Source of the DNA: Candidatus Desantisiibacteriota bacterium
GTDB lineage: Bacteria > JACRDZ01
Length of the DNA stretch: 37,767 bases
Reading direction: 5' to 3'
NCBI GenBank assembly: GCA_016209155.1
Contig: JACQWU010000323.1
Location: 1 to 37,767, forward strand
Positions 26,927 to 36,733 of the stretch are shown here, one piece after another; within the stretch, counting starts at the first letter, position 1; each line of letters begins with the position of its first letter. The notes below the pieces were generated by a model. The model saw only the letters and a program-made list of their open reading frames with translations. It had not been told where the DNA came from and did no database searches. Position numbers and translations under genes: made by a program.

Positions 26927-29900
26927 TCACCATACCATCTCAGATAATGTTTTAAAATATTTTTCAGTTAAATCTCTGTATTCCAATGGGATACGATCTA
27001 ATTGTATATCTATTTTGTCCTGAAAATCTTTTTTTTCTTTATTTGTCAGTTCTTTTGACAACTCCTCCGGCGAGTTTATTTTCTCGAAAAATTTTGCTTT
27101 ATCTGCTTTGCGTTCCTTATCAAATTCCTCTTTTGTTTTTAATGATTTCTGAGTATCAAGCAATCTGTTTAAAATTCTTTTTTGTTTTCTGTTTAATTCA
27201 GAATTCAGCGCTTTCTTTTTTAATTCCTGAGCAACATTTTCCATTAAGTCTTTTATATCATCAAGTTTTCCCATCATACCTTCCATTTTATTATATTGAT
27301 CGTTTAATTGCTCAAGCATTTCTCTGAGTTTATTTTGTTCATAGGACATTTTTTCCAAAAGCTCCTGCTGTTCAGAAGATAGTTCTCCCTGTTTCTGCAT
27401 TTCATTTTGCATCATTTCAGTCATATCATTTATTCCTTGCTGCTGCTTGCTCATTTTATCGAGCTGGCTGAACATATCTTCGCTTCCAGCCTGTGACATT
27501 TTTTTCTTTAAATCGTTTGATGTTTCAAGAAATTCCGCAATAATTCTATTTAATTCCGTCAGATTTTCATGTATCAATGGTATAGCTGTAAATAAATCAT
27601 TTTCTCCGATATTGATTTTAAGCGAAGACATTTTTTTTGATAAATCCTGCAATCTAAAAGGTAATTCAGGTTTGATAACAGGTGATATTTTTGATATTGC
27701 AACTAATGTCTGCGCCAGATTATTTACTCCTTCACTAAGATGCATTTCCTTAATTGCAAATTCATCAAGAACATTTTCTTCAGCCAGAGTGAGATTTTTA
27801 TCCTGACGCGATTTTGTCTGTATATCCAGCAAAATTTTTTCCTGCTCATTTGATAGAAAAAGACCATTATAAATTATTGTCTGAATCATTCTCAATATTT
27901 CTTCGTTTACATTTCGCTGCATTTCTTTGATTAATTGATCCAGTTGCTCAGCAGTATCAGACATTTGTTTTTGTGTATCATTGGCATTTTTGCTTGATTG
28001 ATCAAATTTCTCATTTTTAAGATTTGCCTTGAGTTCCTGCATTTTTTCTGCAATTTCAGAATTTTTAATTTTGTTTCCTATATCCTGCAATTTTTTACTG
28101 ATATTAGGATTTTCTTTATTAAAATCCTTTGCTAATTCCATAATATTTTCCTGTAAATCGTTTATTTCCTTTTGATCCTGCTCCTGTTTAACTATTAAAT
28201 CATTCATTTCAGCTTTACTGATATTTTCTTTGCCTTTTTTGTTGATTTTTTCTAATGTTTTTTGCAATTCCTTTTGTCTTTCAGCTAATTGCTGGGCTTG
28301 TTTAGCCATTACTTCTAAGCGGCGTTCATTACGAACACGTTTTAAAAGCTCAATAGTTCTATCCAATTTTTGTATGAATTTCTCCTGATTGAATTCTGCA
28401 TCCATTAATGCTTTTTTCTTTTCATCCAGATTTATTTCTTTAATACTTTCATTTAATTTTTGTAAAGTATTTTTCATTTCTTCAGTCATAATATCATTCA
28501 TTAATTTCTGTATTTCCATAACTTTTTCCACTAAGGGCTGCTGGACAAGAGCGTTTTTCTTTAATTCATCAACATTTTTTTCCATTTTATTCTGAATATC
28601 TTTATCTTTTTCCATAACTTCTTTGTGCATTTCCTTAATCTGTTTTATTTCATTTTCCTTATTCCAATCAGTTTTATTTTCATCTTCAATATTTTTGCGA
28701 GTGTTTTCAATACGGGTTTCCAGATTTTTGCTTTCATCCTGAACTTCTTTTAACTCATCAATTTCCTTCCCTTGCTCTAATTCCGTTTCCATATAAATTT
28801 CAAAAAGAGACGGGAAAGTTAAGCTGAAAATCTGTGAAATCCCTTTTTTAGGTCCGTTAACAGTATCATTATCCCATGATTCAGCATAGTATTGAATAAC
28901 CTGTCCGGGAAAGAGTTTTTCATCGGTTAAATCCCATATATAGTTATACAAAACAGTTGTTTTTGCTGAAGTAAATTTAATTAAATCAATAGTTTTTTCC
29001 TGAGACTGGCTGATTATTTTATATTTCAATCTGATTTTTTTAATCCCATAATCATCAGTAACAGAAATGGATAAATTAATTTTCATATCCTGTGGAATTT
29101 TAATATCTCTGCCGGGATTTACTATTTCAACTTTTGGAATTGTGTCTTTTTCAACTTCAATAGTATATTTAACAGGATTGGAATTTTTTATTCCTTCTTT
29201 TGAAGTAATTGCAAATGAATAGTTGTCTGGCTTTGCTACCATGACATCTCCTGATATCTCAGTTGAATCAAGTATTTTTAAAATAGTTCTACCTGAATCA
29301 AAGACAATTTCAGCATTTTCTAATGCTCTATCAGCAGCAGCTTTAATTGTTACTCTGGTTCCTGGTAAAGCCTTAATATTACCAGATACATTATCAATAA
29401 TTTTTGGTTTTAATTCAGTATAAAGCGGGTAATTGCAAGTAAGATTAATATTGCTTATTACTGGTTCCTGATTGATAATTATTGTCCCAATATTAGAGCG
29501 GGCAGATGCTGCTGCTGCTGCATAAAAGGACATATTCATTTGAATATTTTTAAATGTATATTCAACCTCTCCTTTTTTGGGAACGATAATTTTTTCAAGA
29601 GGATAATAAACATCGCTTTTAACAGATGTATAAATAGTAATATCCTGTGGAATTTTTCCATAAATAAAAATATTTATTGATTGAGAGCTGTTTATATTTA
29701 CATATTTTTTATGCGGAAGAATACGTATAATCGTTCGGTCATGAAGATAATTCATGGTAGAGAATCTATAGAAATTATTATAAGTTATGGCTAATTGATA
29801 AGGGAAAATTGCTATCCATAACAAAAAAGGTCCTAAAAATAAAGATAAACTATAAAATTTTTTTCTTAAATTACCAAAATCTAAAATTTTAGACGGATTT

Positions 29901-30340
29901 GTCTTGCTTAATAATTCATCAGCATGTTTCATGCTGAGCTGCATAAATAATGATGAATAACCATAGACATTAGTATATAAATCAAAATTTTTATAGAAAT
30001 CCAGACTGCTGACTAACTTATTATCTGGAATAGGTATGCGGGATTCAATATATTCAGCCAGGGTTATAAAAGATTTTCCTTTAAAAAGCATTTGTATAAT
30101 TATAAAAGCCAAGCTAGTGATATTAAGACTAAAGAAAATCCAGAAAAAAAGTCTTTTATACTCAAACAGAAAATTATCAATAAAACAATAACTTATTAAT
30201 GATATAATTACAACAATACCCTGTAAGCATAAGCCTTCTAATAAAAACAATAAACGTCTGTAAAGCTGGAAACGCTTAATCCAGCTAAAAATATTTTGAT
30301 GCAGTAATTTTATTTCATTTATCATGATTTCATATTCCAC
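26927..30340 (-). CDS. DUF4175-like membrane protein with long coiled coil
   Basis: Large envelope protein of 1137 residues, function unknown. Three hydrophobic segments are visible (about 31-54, 63-86 and 165-190). They are followed by an extracytoplasmic-looking region with beta-sandwich character (about 200-500), then about 600 residues of Glu/Lys/Gln-rich coiled coil with repeated Met-rich stretches. The C-terminus (RIPLEYRDLTEKYFKTLSE) matches my recollection of the DUF4175 family. The first codon given is GTG inside the end of the preceding gene. An ATG at 30325, four bases after that gene's stop and with GGTGGA ten bases upstream, is the more likely start and would give 1132 residues. 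Third gene of the uvrA operon. Confidence 0.75.
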   Translation of the reverse strand: MEYEIMINEIKLLHQNIFSWIKRFQLYRRLLFLLEGLCLQGIVVIISLISYCFIDNFLFEYKRLFFWIFFSLNITSLAFIIIQMLFKGKSFITLAEYIESRIPIPDNKLVSSLDFYKNFDLYTNVYGYSSLFMQLSMKHADELLSKTNPSKILDFGNLRKKFYSLSLFLGPFLLWIAIFPYQLAITYNNFYRFSTMNYLHDRTIIRILPHKKYVNINSSQSINIFIYGKIPQDITIYTSVKSDVYYPLEKIIVPKKGEVEYTFKNIQMNMSFYAAAAASARSNIGTIIINQEPVISNINLTCNYPLYTELKPKIIDNVSGNIKALPGTRVTIKAAADRALENAEIVFDSGRTILKILDSTEISGDVMVAKPDNYSFAITSKEGIKNSNPVKYTIEVEKDTIPKVEIVNPGRDIKIPQDMKINLSISVTDDYGIKKIRLKYKIISQSQEKTIDLIKFTSAKTTVLYNYIWDLTDEKLFPGQVIQYYAESWDNDTVNGPKKGISQIFSLTFPSLFEIYMETELEQGKEIDELKEVQDESKNLETRIENTRKNIEDENKTDWNKENEIKQIKEMHKEVMEKDKDIQNKMEKNVDELKKNALVQQPLVEKVMEIQKLMNDIMTEEMKNTLQKLNESIKEINLDEKKKALMDAEFNQEKFIQKLDRTIELLKRVRNERRLEVMAKQAQQLAERQKELQKTLEKINKKGKENISKAEMNDLIVKQEQDQKEINDLQENIMELAKDFNKENPNISKKLQDIGNKIKNSEIAEKMQELKANLKNEKFDQSSKNANDTQKQMSDTAEQLDQLIKEMQRNVNEEILRMIQTIIYNGLFLSNEQEKILLDIQTKSRQDKNLTLAEENVLDEFAIKEMHLSEGVNNLAQTLVAISKISPVIKPELPFRLQDLSKKMSSLKINIGENDLFTAIPLIHENLTELNRIIAEFLETSNDLKKKMSQAGSEDMFSQLDKMSKQQQGINDMTEMMQNEMQKQGELSSEQQELLEKMSYEQNKLREMLEQLNDQYNKMEGMMGKLDDIKDLMENVAQELKKKALNSELNRKQKRILNRLLDTQKSLKTKEEFDKERKADKAKFFEKINSPEELSKELTNKEKKDFQDKIDIQLDRIPLEYRDLTEKYFKTLSEMVW

Positions 30341-31679
30341 CCAGAGTGATTTCGGAAATTTGAAAACCCGGGGAACCGCAGATAGAAGTATATCCTACAG
30401 GTATAAAAAGAATATTATCAGCTACTTCAATTATATTATTTAGCATATCAGGCAATGTTGATGCAATTGTAACCTCACGTACTGGATAAGTAAGTTCTCC
30501 ATTTTCAATCCAGATGCCATTAATTCCAACAGAATACTCGCCAGTTATTGGATTAATCCCGCCAACATTCATAGTATGCTTTATATATATACCTTTATCT
30601 ATTTTTTTTATCATTTCATGTTCTTTAATATTTCCCTGTTCAAGATAAAAGTTAGAAGGGATAATAGCTGGTGTAGATTTATATGATGAGCGGAAACCAT
30701 TGCCTGTTGAAGAAATTCCTTCTTTATTCGCCGTATAAGTATTATAAAGATATTTTTTTAAAATACCATTTTGAATAAGTATATTTCGCTGAGTAGGGAC
30801 TCCTTCCCCATCCATTGGAACTGTTAGAAGTCCTCCTTTTAACGTACCATCGTCTATGATGTTTACTTTTGAATTGGCAATTTGCTTACCAGAACAATTT
30901 TTCAAAAATGATCTTCCCTTCTGGCATGCTTCAGCGCTCAGCGCGCTTGCAATGATAGAAACAAATTCACTGCCGGCATTTGGACTAAAAACTGCTGTTA
31001 GTTTTTGACTTTTGATTTTCCTACCGCCTAAAAGCATTATTGCTTCACGGGAAGCATTGCTTACCGCAGTATATGGGTCAAGCTTTTTATAAAAGCGATT
31101 TAAAGTAAAATCCATACCTGTTTCAGAAACAGAACCATCTGAAGCAATCATAATAAAAACCATTCCTGCTTCAGTTGCCCTATAACTTTTGCAAATACCC
31201 CTGGAATTAATTAAAAAATTGCTTTCTTCAACTTCATCATATAAAGCAAATTCAGTATTAATTATTCTCTTATCGTTATATCCAAGCTTTTCCGCTTCTT
31301 TCAGCTTATTGATTTTTTCTTCCAATGGAATTTGAGAAAGTTCATTGTCAAAAATATCAAAATTATTATCTGACGGCAAATTTTCAGGTAAAATATTTCC
31401 GGGGTCAGAATCTATTTCCTGTGCAAGATTTATTATTTTATCTAAAAGCGATGATAAATGAGGATCAGAAAAATCCGATGAATAACCAAAACCCAATTTT
31501 TTATCAATGAAGATGCGTATCCCAAGCCCTTTTTCTCTTGATGATTTAACTGATTCAACCTCTTCATGATGAACCTTGATTGTGTTTTTTAATTTTTCAG
31601 AAATAAAAATTTCTGCTTCATGAGCACCTTTTTTTCGTGCCTGTTTAATAAGATTTTCACCTAAAGCGTAGTAGTCCAT
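30330..31679 (-). CDS. pmbA: TldE/PmbA-family protein (TldD partner)
   Basis: Protein of 449 residues of the TldD/PmbA family, which forms TldD-TldE heterodimeric peptidases that process modified peptides such as microcins and degrade unfolded short peptides. The metal-binding HExxxH motif of TldD is absent: the equivalent helix reads SEFVSIIASALSAEA. This marks it as the TldE/PmbA subunit. Conserved DGTLKGGLLTVPMDGEGVPTQ-like block and C-terminal TSICGSPGFQISEITLGG are present. ATG with AGAGGTG upstream, 20 bases after uvrA. No TldD is in the window, so its partner must be elsewhere. Confidence 0.88.
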   Translation of the reverse strand: MDYYALGENLIKQARKKGAHEAEIFISEKLKNTIKVHHEEVESVKSSREKGLGIRIFIDKKLGFGYSSDFSDPHLSSLLDKIINLAQEIDSDPGNILPENLPSDNNFDIFDNELSQIPLEEKINKLKEAEKLGYNDKRIINTEFALYDEVEESNFLINSRGICKSYRATEAGMVFIMIASDGSVSETGMDFTLNRFYKKLDPYTAVSNASREAIMLLGGRKIKSQKLTAVFSPNAGSEFVSIIASALSAEACQKGRSFLKNCSGKQIANSKVNIIDDGTLKGGLLTVPMDGEGVPTQRNILIQNGILKKYLYNTYTANKEGISSTGNGFRSSYKSTPAIIPSNFYLEQGNIKEHEMIKKIDKGIYIKHTMNVGGINPITGEYSVGINGIWIENGELTYPVREVTIASTLPDMLNNIIEVADNILFIPVGYTSICGSPGFQISEITLGGI

Positions 31680-31699
31680 ATTGCACCTCTTTGCTTATC

Positions 31700-34510
31700 T
31701 CATAAAACTTTTTTTAGATACTGCCCTGTATAAGAATTCGGATTAACAGCTATTTCTTCGGGTGTTCCGCATCCAACCATATATCCGCCAAGATCGCCGC
31801 CTTCAGGGCCAAGATCGATAATATAATCAGCAGTTTTAATTACATCAAGATTGTGTTCAATTACTATAATAGTATTACCTGCATCCGTCAATTGATTTAG
31901 CACATCCATCAATTTAGATATATCAGCAAAATGCAAACCAGTTGTTGGTTCATCCAATAGATACAGGGTGCGGCCCGTACTTCTTTTTCCCAATTCATTG
32001 GAAAGCTTGACTCTTTGAGCTTCACCGCCAGAAAGAGTAGTTGCAGGCTGTCCCAGTTTTATGTATCCCAGACCAACATCATTAATTGTTGAAAGTTTAT
32101 TTTTTATTCTTGGAATATTTTGAAAAAAATTCAGCGCTTCTTCAACAGTCATATCCAGAACTTCGGAAATGCTTTTTCCTTTATATTTTATTTCCAGAGT
32201 ATCGCGGTTATATCTTGTTCCCTTGCATACTTCACAGGGAACATATACATCTGGTAAAAAATGCATTTCAATTTTTATAATTCCATCGCCTTCGCATGCT
32301 TCACATCGTCCGCCTTTTACATTAAACGAGAATCTGCCTTCCTTATATCCCCGCATTTTTGATTCAGGAACTAAAGCGAATAACTTGCGTATTTCAGTGA
32401 AAACTTCAGTATAAGTAGCCGGATTAGACCGGGGAGTGCGTCCAATTGGAGACTGGTCAACATCAATAACCTTATCAAAATGCTCTTTACCCAAAATTTT
32501 TTCGTGTTCCCCAATTTGAACTCTTGACCAATAAAAATGATACATAAGCGAATTATATAAAATATCATTAATCAAAGTGCTTTTTCCTGATCCAGACACG
32601 CCAGTTATACATGTAAATAGTCCAATAGGAATTTTTATATCGATATTTTTTAGATTATTTTGCTTTGCACCAATTACTTCTAAAAATTTCCCTTTTGGTT
32701 TTCGGCGTTGAGCTGGAGTTTTGATGGACAATTTATGCATAAGATATTGCCCTGTTAAGGATTCAGAACATTTAAGCAAATCATCCGGATGTCCGCAAAA
32801 AACTAATTTACCGCCCCGCTCGCCAGCTCCAGGACCCAGATCAATAATATAATCAGCAGAAAGCATAGTTTCCTCATCATGTTCCACAACAATAACACTA
32901 TTTCCTAAATCTCTTAATTCCTTAAGAGTATTAAGCAGTTTGGTATTATCACGCTGATGCAAACCGATGCTTGGTTCATCAAGAATATATAAAACACCAA
33001 CAAGACGCGACCCAATTTGAGTTGCCAGACGAATACGCTGGGATTCTCCGCCTGAAAGTGTACCTGCATTGCGGTCAAGCGTTAAATAGCTTAACCCGAC
33101 ATTATTTAAAAATCCAAGTCTATTTTTTATTTCTTTAAGAATTTGATTTGCAATAAAAAGTTCTTTTTCAGTTAATTTAATTCCGATAAAAAACTGCATA
33201 AGTTCTTTAATAGATAAACGCGTAACATCAATAATATTTTTCCCTGCAATAGTAATAGCTAATGATTCAGGACGCAGGCGATTGCCGGAGCAGCTCGGGC
33301 ATGGCATAACACCCATATAATTTTCAAACTCTTCTCTTATAGCCTGTGACTGCGTTTCTTTATATCTGCGTTCCATATTGCCGATAACGCCTTCAAATTT
33401 AGTATAATGTTCATGACTGATATATTCTTTTTCAAATACAAATTTTATTTTTTCAGTGCCAGCGCCATAAAATAAAATATTTTGAATTTTTTGCGGAAGA
33501 TTTTTCCATTGTGTATCCAGACTGAAATTATAATGATGAGCAACTGCTTTTAACATCTGCTGGAAATAAAATGCAGTGCCTCTGCTCCATGGTTTTATTG
33601 CTCCCTGTTTTAATGACAAATTTTTATCAGGCACAATGCGATCAGGATCAAAATATATTTTATCTCCTAGCCCGCTGCATTCAGGACATGCGCCATAAGG
33701 ACTATTAAATGAAAACATACGCGGAGTTATTTCTCCAACACTTATTCCGCAGTTAATGCAGGCATATTTTTCACTGAAAAGAGTTTCTTTATCATCTTTT
33801 AAAAGAGTTAGTATCCCATCCCCAATAGCTAAAGCTTTTTCTACAGATTCAGCAATACGGTTTAAATTTTCAGCCTTTACTATTAACCTGTCTATAATAA
33901 CTTCAATATCATGTTTTTTATTTTTATTCAGTTTAATTTCATCTTCTTCAATATCATATATTTTTTTATCTATCCTGACTCTTAAATATCCTTCTTTTCG
34001 TATACCGTCAAGTATTTTGCGATATTCGCCTTTGCGGCCTCGTATAGCCGGAGCTAAAATCTGTATTTTAGAATTTTCACCCATTTCCATTATTCTATCA
34101 GTTATTTCCTGCGCGCTTTGCTGTGTAATTTCCCGCCCGCATTTATAGCAATGCGGTTTGCCAATTCTAGCAAAAAAGAGACGCAGATAATCATAAATCT
34201 CTGTAACAGTCCCAACCGTAGAACGCGGATTTTTGCTGGTGCTTTTTTGCTCAATAGAAATAGCAGGGGAAAGCCCGCTGATAAAATCAACTTCAGGTTT
34301 ATCCATCTGTCCTAAAAATTGACGCGCATAAGTGGATAGAGATTCAACATATCTGCGCTGTCCTTCTGCGTATATCGTATCAAATGCAAGCGATGATTTT
34401 CCTGATCCGCTTAAACCTGTTATAACCACAAGTTTATTTCGAGGAATAACGAGATCTATATGTTTAAGATTATGCTGACTTGCACCTTTTATAATAATAT
34501 TTTCTTCCAA
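31700..34510 (-). CDS. uvrA: Excinuclease ABC subunit A
   Basis: DNA-damage recognition ATPase of nucleotide excision repair; works as a dimer with UvrB. It is full length at 936 residues. First Walker A is GLSGSGKS (32-39). The insertion domain follows, with zinc-binding cysteine pairs CINCG and CPECSG. Then come the first ABC signature LSGGESQR, the second Walker [10 protein letters not shown], the second zinc module CEACEGDG and CEVCKG, the second signature LSGGEAQR, and the final Walker [10 protein letters not shown]. The start is TTG, with AGGAG nine to ten bases upstream. It heads a three-gene operon with pmbA and the DUF4175-like gene. Confidence 0.98.
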   Translation of the reverse strand: MEENIIIKGASQHNLKHIDLVIPRNKLVVITGLSGSGKSSLAFDTIYAEGQRRYVESLSTYARQFLGQMDKPEVDFISGLSPAISIEQKSTSKNPRSTVGTVTEIYDYLRLFFARIGKPHCYKCGREITQQSAQEITDRIMEMGENSKIQILAPAIRGRKGEYRKILDGIRKEGYLRVRIDKKIYDIEEDEIKLNKNKKHDIEVIIDRLIVKAENLNRIAESVEKALAIGDGILTLLKDDKETLFSEKYACINCGISVGEITPRMFSFNSPYGACPECSGLGDKIYFDPDRIVPDKNLSLKQGAIKPWSRGTAFYFQQMLKAVAHHYNFSLDTQWKNLPQKIQNILFYGAGTEKIKFVFEKEYISHEHYTKFEGVIGNMERRYKETQSQAIREEFENYMGVMPCPSCSGNRLRPESLAITIAGKNIIDVTRLSIKELMQFFIGIKLTEKELFIANQILKEIKNRLGFLNNVGLSYLTLDRNAGTLSGGESQRIRLATQIGSRLVGVLYILDEPSIGLHQRDNTKLLNTLKELRDLGNSVIVVEHDEETMLSADYIIDLGPGAGERGGKLVFCGHPDDLLKCSESLTGQYLMHKLSIKTPAQRRKPKGKFLEVIGAKQNNLKNIDIKIPIGLFTCITGVSGSGKSTLINDILYNSLMYHFYWSRVQIGEHEKILGKEHFDKVIDVDQSPIGRTPRSNPATYTEVFTEIRKLFALVPESKMRGYKEGRFSFNVKGGRCEACEGDGIIKIEMHFLPDVYVPCEVCKGTRYNRDTLEIKYKGKSISEVLDMTVEEALNFFQNIPRIKNKLSTINDVGLGYIKLGQPATTLSGGEAQRVKLSNELGKRSTGRTLYLLDEPTTGLHFADISKLMDVLNQLTDAGNTIIVIEHNLDVIKTADYIIDLGPEGGDLGGYMVGCGTPEEIAVNPNSYTGQYLKKVL

Positions 34511-34661
34511 AGTAATCTGCTCCTTTTTTTGATTTTCTTATATTACATAAATACTAATATTTTAAAAATTTTACTGGAAGCCTTAAATATATTATTTATA
34601 AAATAGAAAGTCAAATATATTATTACTTAAATTCAAATAATAACTGAAGTATTACCCCATT

Positions 34662-34848
34662 TTATACCCAAGCTAATCAGGTTTGCGAATTTATAACGTC
34701 ATCTGTACTTCATCTTGAAACGATATTCATTCGCAAAATCCTAGAGCGTAGTTAAAACTACGCCTGCGGTTTTGCTCAATCAGATCGTTCCAATCTGAAG
34801 CACATCTGATTGCTATAATTTTCGCAAACCTGATTAGCTTGGGTATAA
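34662..34848. mobile_element. MITE-like palindromic element with perfect 28-bp ends
   Basis: The ends at 34662-34689 and 34821-34848 are exact reverse complements over 28 bases (TTATACCCAAGC at the tip). Inner parts also pair imperfectly, and the centre has GCGTAGTT and AACTACGC (34746-34763), so the whole element can fold into a long hairpin. It has no coding capacity. It is unrelated to the 160-bp elements. Confidence 0.75.
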
Positions 34849-34857
34849 CAAAAATTC

Positions 34858-34887
34858 TTGACAATTTAATAATTCCATTCCTATAAT
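34858..34887 (+). promoter_or_regulatory. Consensus sigma-70 type promoter
   Basis: TTGACA at 34858-34863 and TATAAT at 34882-34887, 18 bases apart: both boxes are exact consensus. It starts 10 bases after the palindromic element. Transcription would begin near 34894-34896, at the ATG of the 48-codon ORF. Confidence 0.7.
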
Positions 34888-34895
34888 ACAACTTC

Positions 34896-35042
34896 ATGGA
34901 TGACATGGATGCCGAGGCTGAAGAATTAGGCGGAAAGCGTTCGTTTTTTGCCGGTAAATTTGCAGAATTTAGCTGGCCAAATTTAATGGCTATTGGTAAA
35001 AGCGGATTTGATGTATTGAATCTATATTCCGAATCAATTTAA
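34896..35042 (+). CDS. Small ORF of unknown function, 48 residues
   Basis: ATG at 34896 lies about 8 bases beyond a consensus -10, has no ribosome-binding site and would be read from a leaderless mRNA. The peptide starts MDDMDAEAEELGG, has an aromatic middle (FAEFSW) and ends with TAA. A hairpin terminator follows within 16 bases, so promoter, ORF and terminator form a compact unit. It may be a real small protein or the tail of a decayed gene whose front was lost when the neighbouring element inserted. I do not recognise it. Confidence 0.35.
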   Translation: MDDMDAEAEELGGKRSFFAGKFAEFSWPNLMAIGKSGFDVLNLYSESI

Positions 35043-35057
35043 AAAATGAATTTAAAT

Positions 35058-35090
35058 AAAAATATTCCTCCGCTGTTCAGGGATATTTTT
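35058..35090 (+). terminator. Hairpin with T-run before the lipoprotein gene
   Basis: The arms at 35058-35068 and 35080-35090 pair over 11 bases with one G-T, with an 11-base loop, and end in a run of Ts. It would terminate the small transcript from 34894. Readthrough would reach the lipoprotein gene. Confidence 0.55.
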
Positions 35091-35126
35091 TAAAACGCAT
35101 ATTTACCTACCTTAGGAGGAATAATT

Positions 35127-36638
35127 ATGAAAATATCAGCAAAAACGTATGCGCTAATATTTGTGTTATTAAGTTTATCTATGGCCTGCATTAATAGAAA
35201 AAAAGATGGAGATAATAATCCTGCTACACAAACAGGGAAGGAAATCCTTGTTAATGCAAATGATTCCACCTCAAGTAATTTTGTAACTATTGAAGAAGCA
35301 TTGAACACAGCAAAAAATGGGGATACAATTAAAATTGCAGCAGGTACATACACACCAACTGGAGGGACACTCGAACTTAAGCCGGGAGTTAAAATTGAAG
35401 GAGCTAATACTGTCACAACAATTATACAGGGTGATATTCTTGATCATAATTCGAGCACGGAACCAGTTTCTCTTTCAAATATTACTTTTAAAAATTTTAA
35501 CTTTCAAAGAGTAGGACCTTCAACTACACCTGAAGAGAAGAATATAATAAAGAATTGCAAATTTGCATCATTGAATATCAGTTATGGGGCAATTTTATCA
35601 GAAACAGACCCAAGTTACTCTTTTCTAATTGAGGGGAATACTGTCAGTGAGGAAATTAGATTTTCGCACGGTGCAGGTAAAGCAACAAATGTGATTAATA
35701 ACAATACAGTTACAGGCAATATCAGCTTGATAATGGGATCTGGGGCTACTAATATTATATCTAATAATACAGTGACAGGTATCATTGAGGATTTAAGTGG
35801 AACAACTACAACAACTATTTCCGGGAATACTATAAATGGAAGGATAGTTGATTCAAGCGGCGGCCACGATGACGGGACCGAAGATGAAATTATTGATAAC
35901 AATATTGTAATATTTGATGAAGACATTTTAGGACCAGAACTTGCAGCTATGGAAATTAAAGGGAGAAGCGCAACAGTCAGTAATAATACTGTTATCGTAA
36001 CAGGCAAGGCAAGCGGAATTATCATAAAATCAGGAACGCCGACAAATATTAAAGGAAATGTAATCACACTTCCGTATATCTTTGACTCGAGCGATCCTTA
36101 TAGTGACCCTGATAATCTTACATGCGCAATTTATACGCTTGCAGGAGCAGGTGAAGTATCAAATAACAAAATAACCGGAGGCTACTATGGAATCTATGAT
36201 AAAAGTGGTGGGGGAAAAATGGATAACAATGATATACAGAGTGCACATATAGGTATCTGGACAGCAGGGGGGAAGGAATTTAACAATAATACTATAAAGG
36301 ATTGTAAGAGTGATGGATTGATTATTGCTACAAAAGGTCCATTTTCATATAACACGATTATGAATAATCTTGGAGCAGGTATAAGAATTCTTAATATATT
36401 ATCTACCACCGTTCCCGATCTTGGTGGAGGAGCTTTAAATGGAGCCGGGAACAACACGATTAAAGGTAATGGGAATTATGATCTTATCATTGAATCTGCC
36501 AATTCTAATATTGATACAATTTTTGCAGAAAATAATTATTGGGATCATTCTTTGGAAGAGGAAATCAATAATTTAGATATATACGATGGACGGGATGAAG
36601 AGGGATTGAGCATAGTTAATTTTGTCCCATTTAAATAG
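35127..36638 (+). CDS. Secreted lipoprotein with right-handed beta-helix
   Basis: Protein of 503 residues, predicted to be exported and lipid-anchored. The N-terminus has a lysine, a hydrophobic core and the lipobox LSMAC with Cys21 as the lipidated residue. The region VTIEEALNTAKNGDTIKIAAGTY (split as a DUF1565-like start) leads into many Asn-rich turns such as NNTVTGN and SGNTINGR, spaced about 22-25 residues apart, which is the PbH1/NosD-type pectate-lyase-like solenoid. No catalytic residues for polysaccharide lysis can be assigned. AGGAGGA sits six bases before the ATG. It is convergent with the oxidoreductase gene and could bind or process polysaccharide (inference). Confidence 0.85.
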   Translation: MKISAKTYALIFVLLSLSMACINRKKDGDNNPATQTGKEILVNANDSTSSNFVTIEEALNTAKNGDTIKIAAGTYTPTGGTLELKPGVKIEGANTVTTIIQGDILDHNSSTEPVSLSNITFKNFNFQRVGPSTTPEEKNIIKNCKFASLNISYGAILSETDPSYSFLIEGNTVSEEIRFSHGAGKATNVINNNTVTGNISLIMGSGATNIISNNTVTGIIEDLSGTTTTTISGNTINGRIVDSSGGHDDGTEDEIIDNNIVIFDEDILGPELAAMEIKGRSATVSNNTVIVTGKASGIIIKSGTPTNIKGNVITLPYIFDSSDPYSDPDNLTCAIYTLAGAGEVSNNKITGGYYGIYDKSGGGKMDNNDIQSAHIGIWTAGGKEFNNNTIKDCKSDGLIIATKGPFSYNTIMNNLGAGIRILNILSTTVPDLGGGALNGAGNNTIKGNGNYDLIIESANSNIDTIFAENNYWDHSLEEEINNLDIYDGRDEEGLSIVNFVPFK

Positions 36639-36650
36639 CAAAAAAACATT

Positions 36651-36704
36651 AACCACAGAGACACGCACAGAGAAGAAATGTTTTACCTCTGTGTCTCCTT
36701 TTTT
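36651..36704 (+). terminator. Terminator between convergent genes, related to the CACAGAG repeat
   Basis: Arms 36658-36672 and 36687-36697 (GAGACAC, CACAGAG and CTCTGTGTCTC) form a stem with a small bulge, followed by CTTTTTT. It resembles the AACCACAGAG palindromes at 322-344 and 20258-20310 and may be a third, diverged member. Confidence 0.6.
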
Positions 36705-36733
36705 AGGATCTTATCTCCGGTAAATTCAGCAAT

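Larger units (their letters stand above)
34511..35126. other. Intergenic region between uvrA and the lipoprotein gene
   Basis: This divergent region holds a 187-bp palindromic element (34662-34848), a consensus promoter, a 48-codon ORF, a hairpin terminator, and the lipoprotein's ribosome-binding site. The stretch 34530-34660 is very AT-rich and would include the uvrA promoter, but I see no convincing boxes. Confidence 0.6.

Noticed and set aside
33756-34148. 130-codon frame antisense to uvrA
   Set aside because: It overlaps a fully conserved uvrA and has a Ser/Ile/Leu-rich composition typical of an antisense shadow.
35615-36067. 150-codon hydrophobic frame antisense to the lipoprotein
   Set aside because: It mirrors the Asn/Thr/Ile-rich repeats of the beta-helix gene, which has a strong ribosome-binding site and signal peptide. 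The antisense frame has neither.
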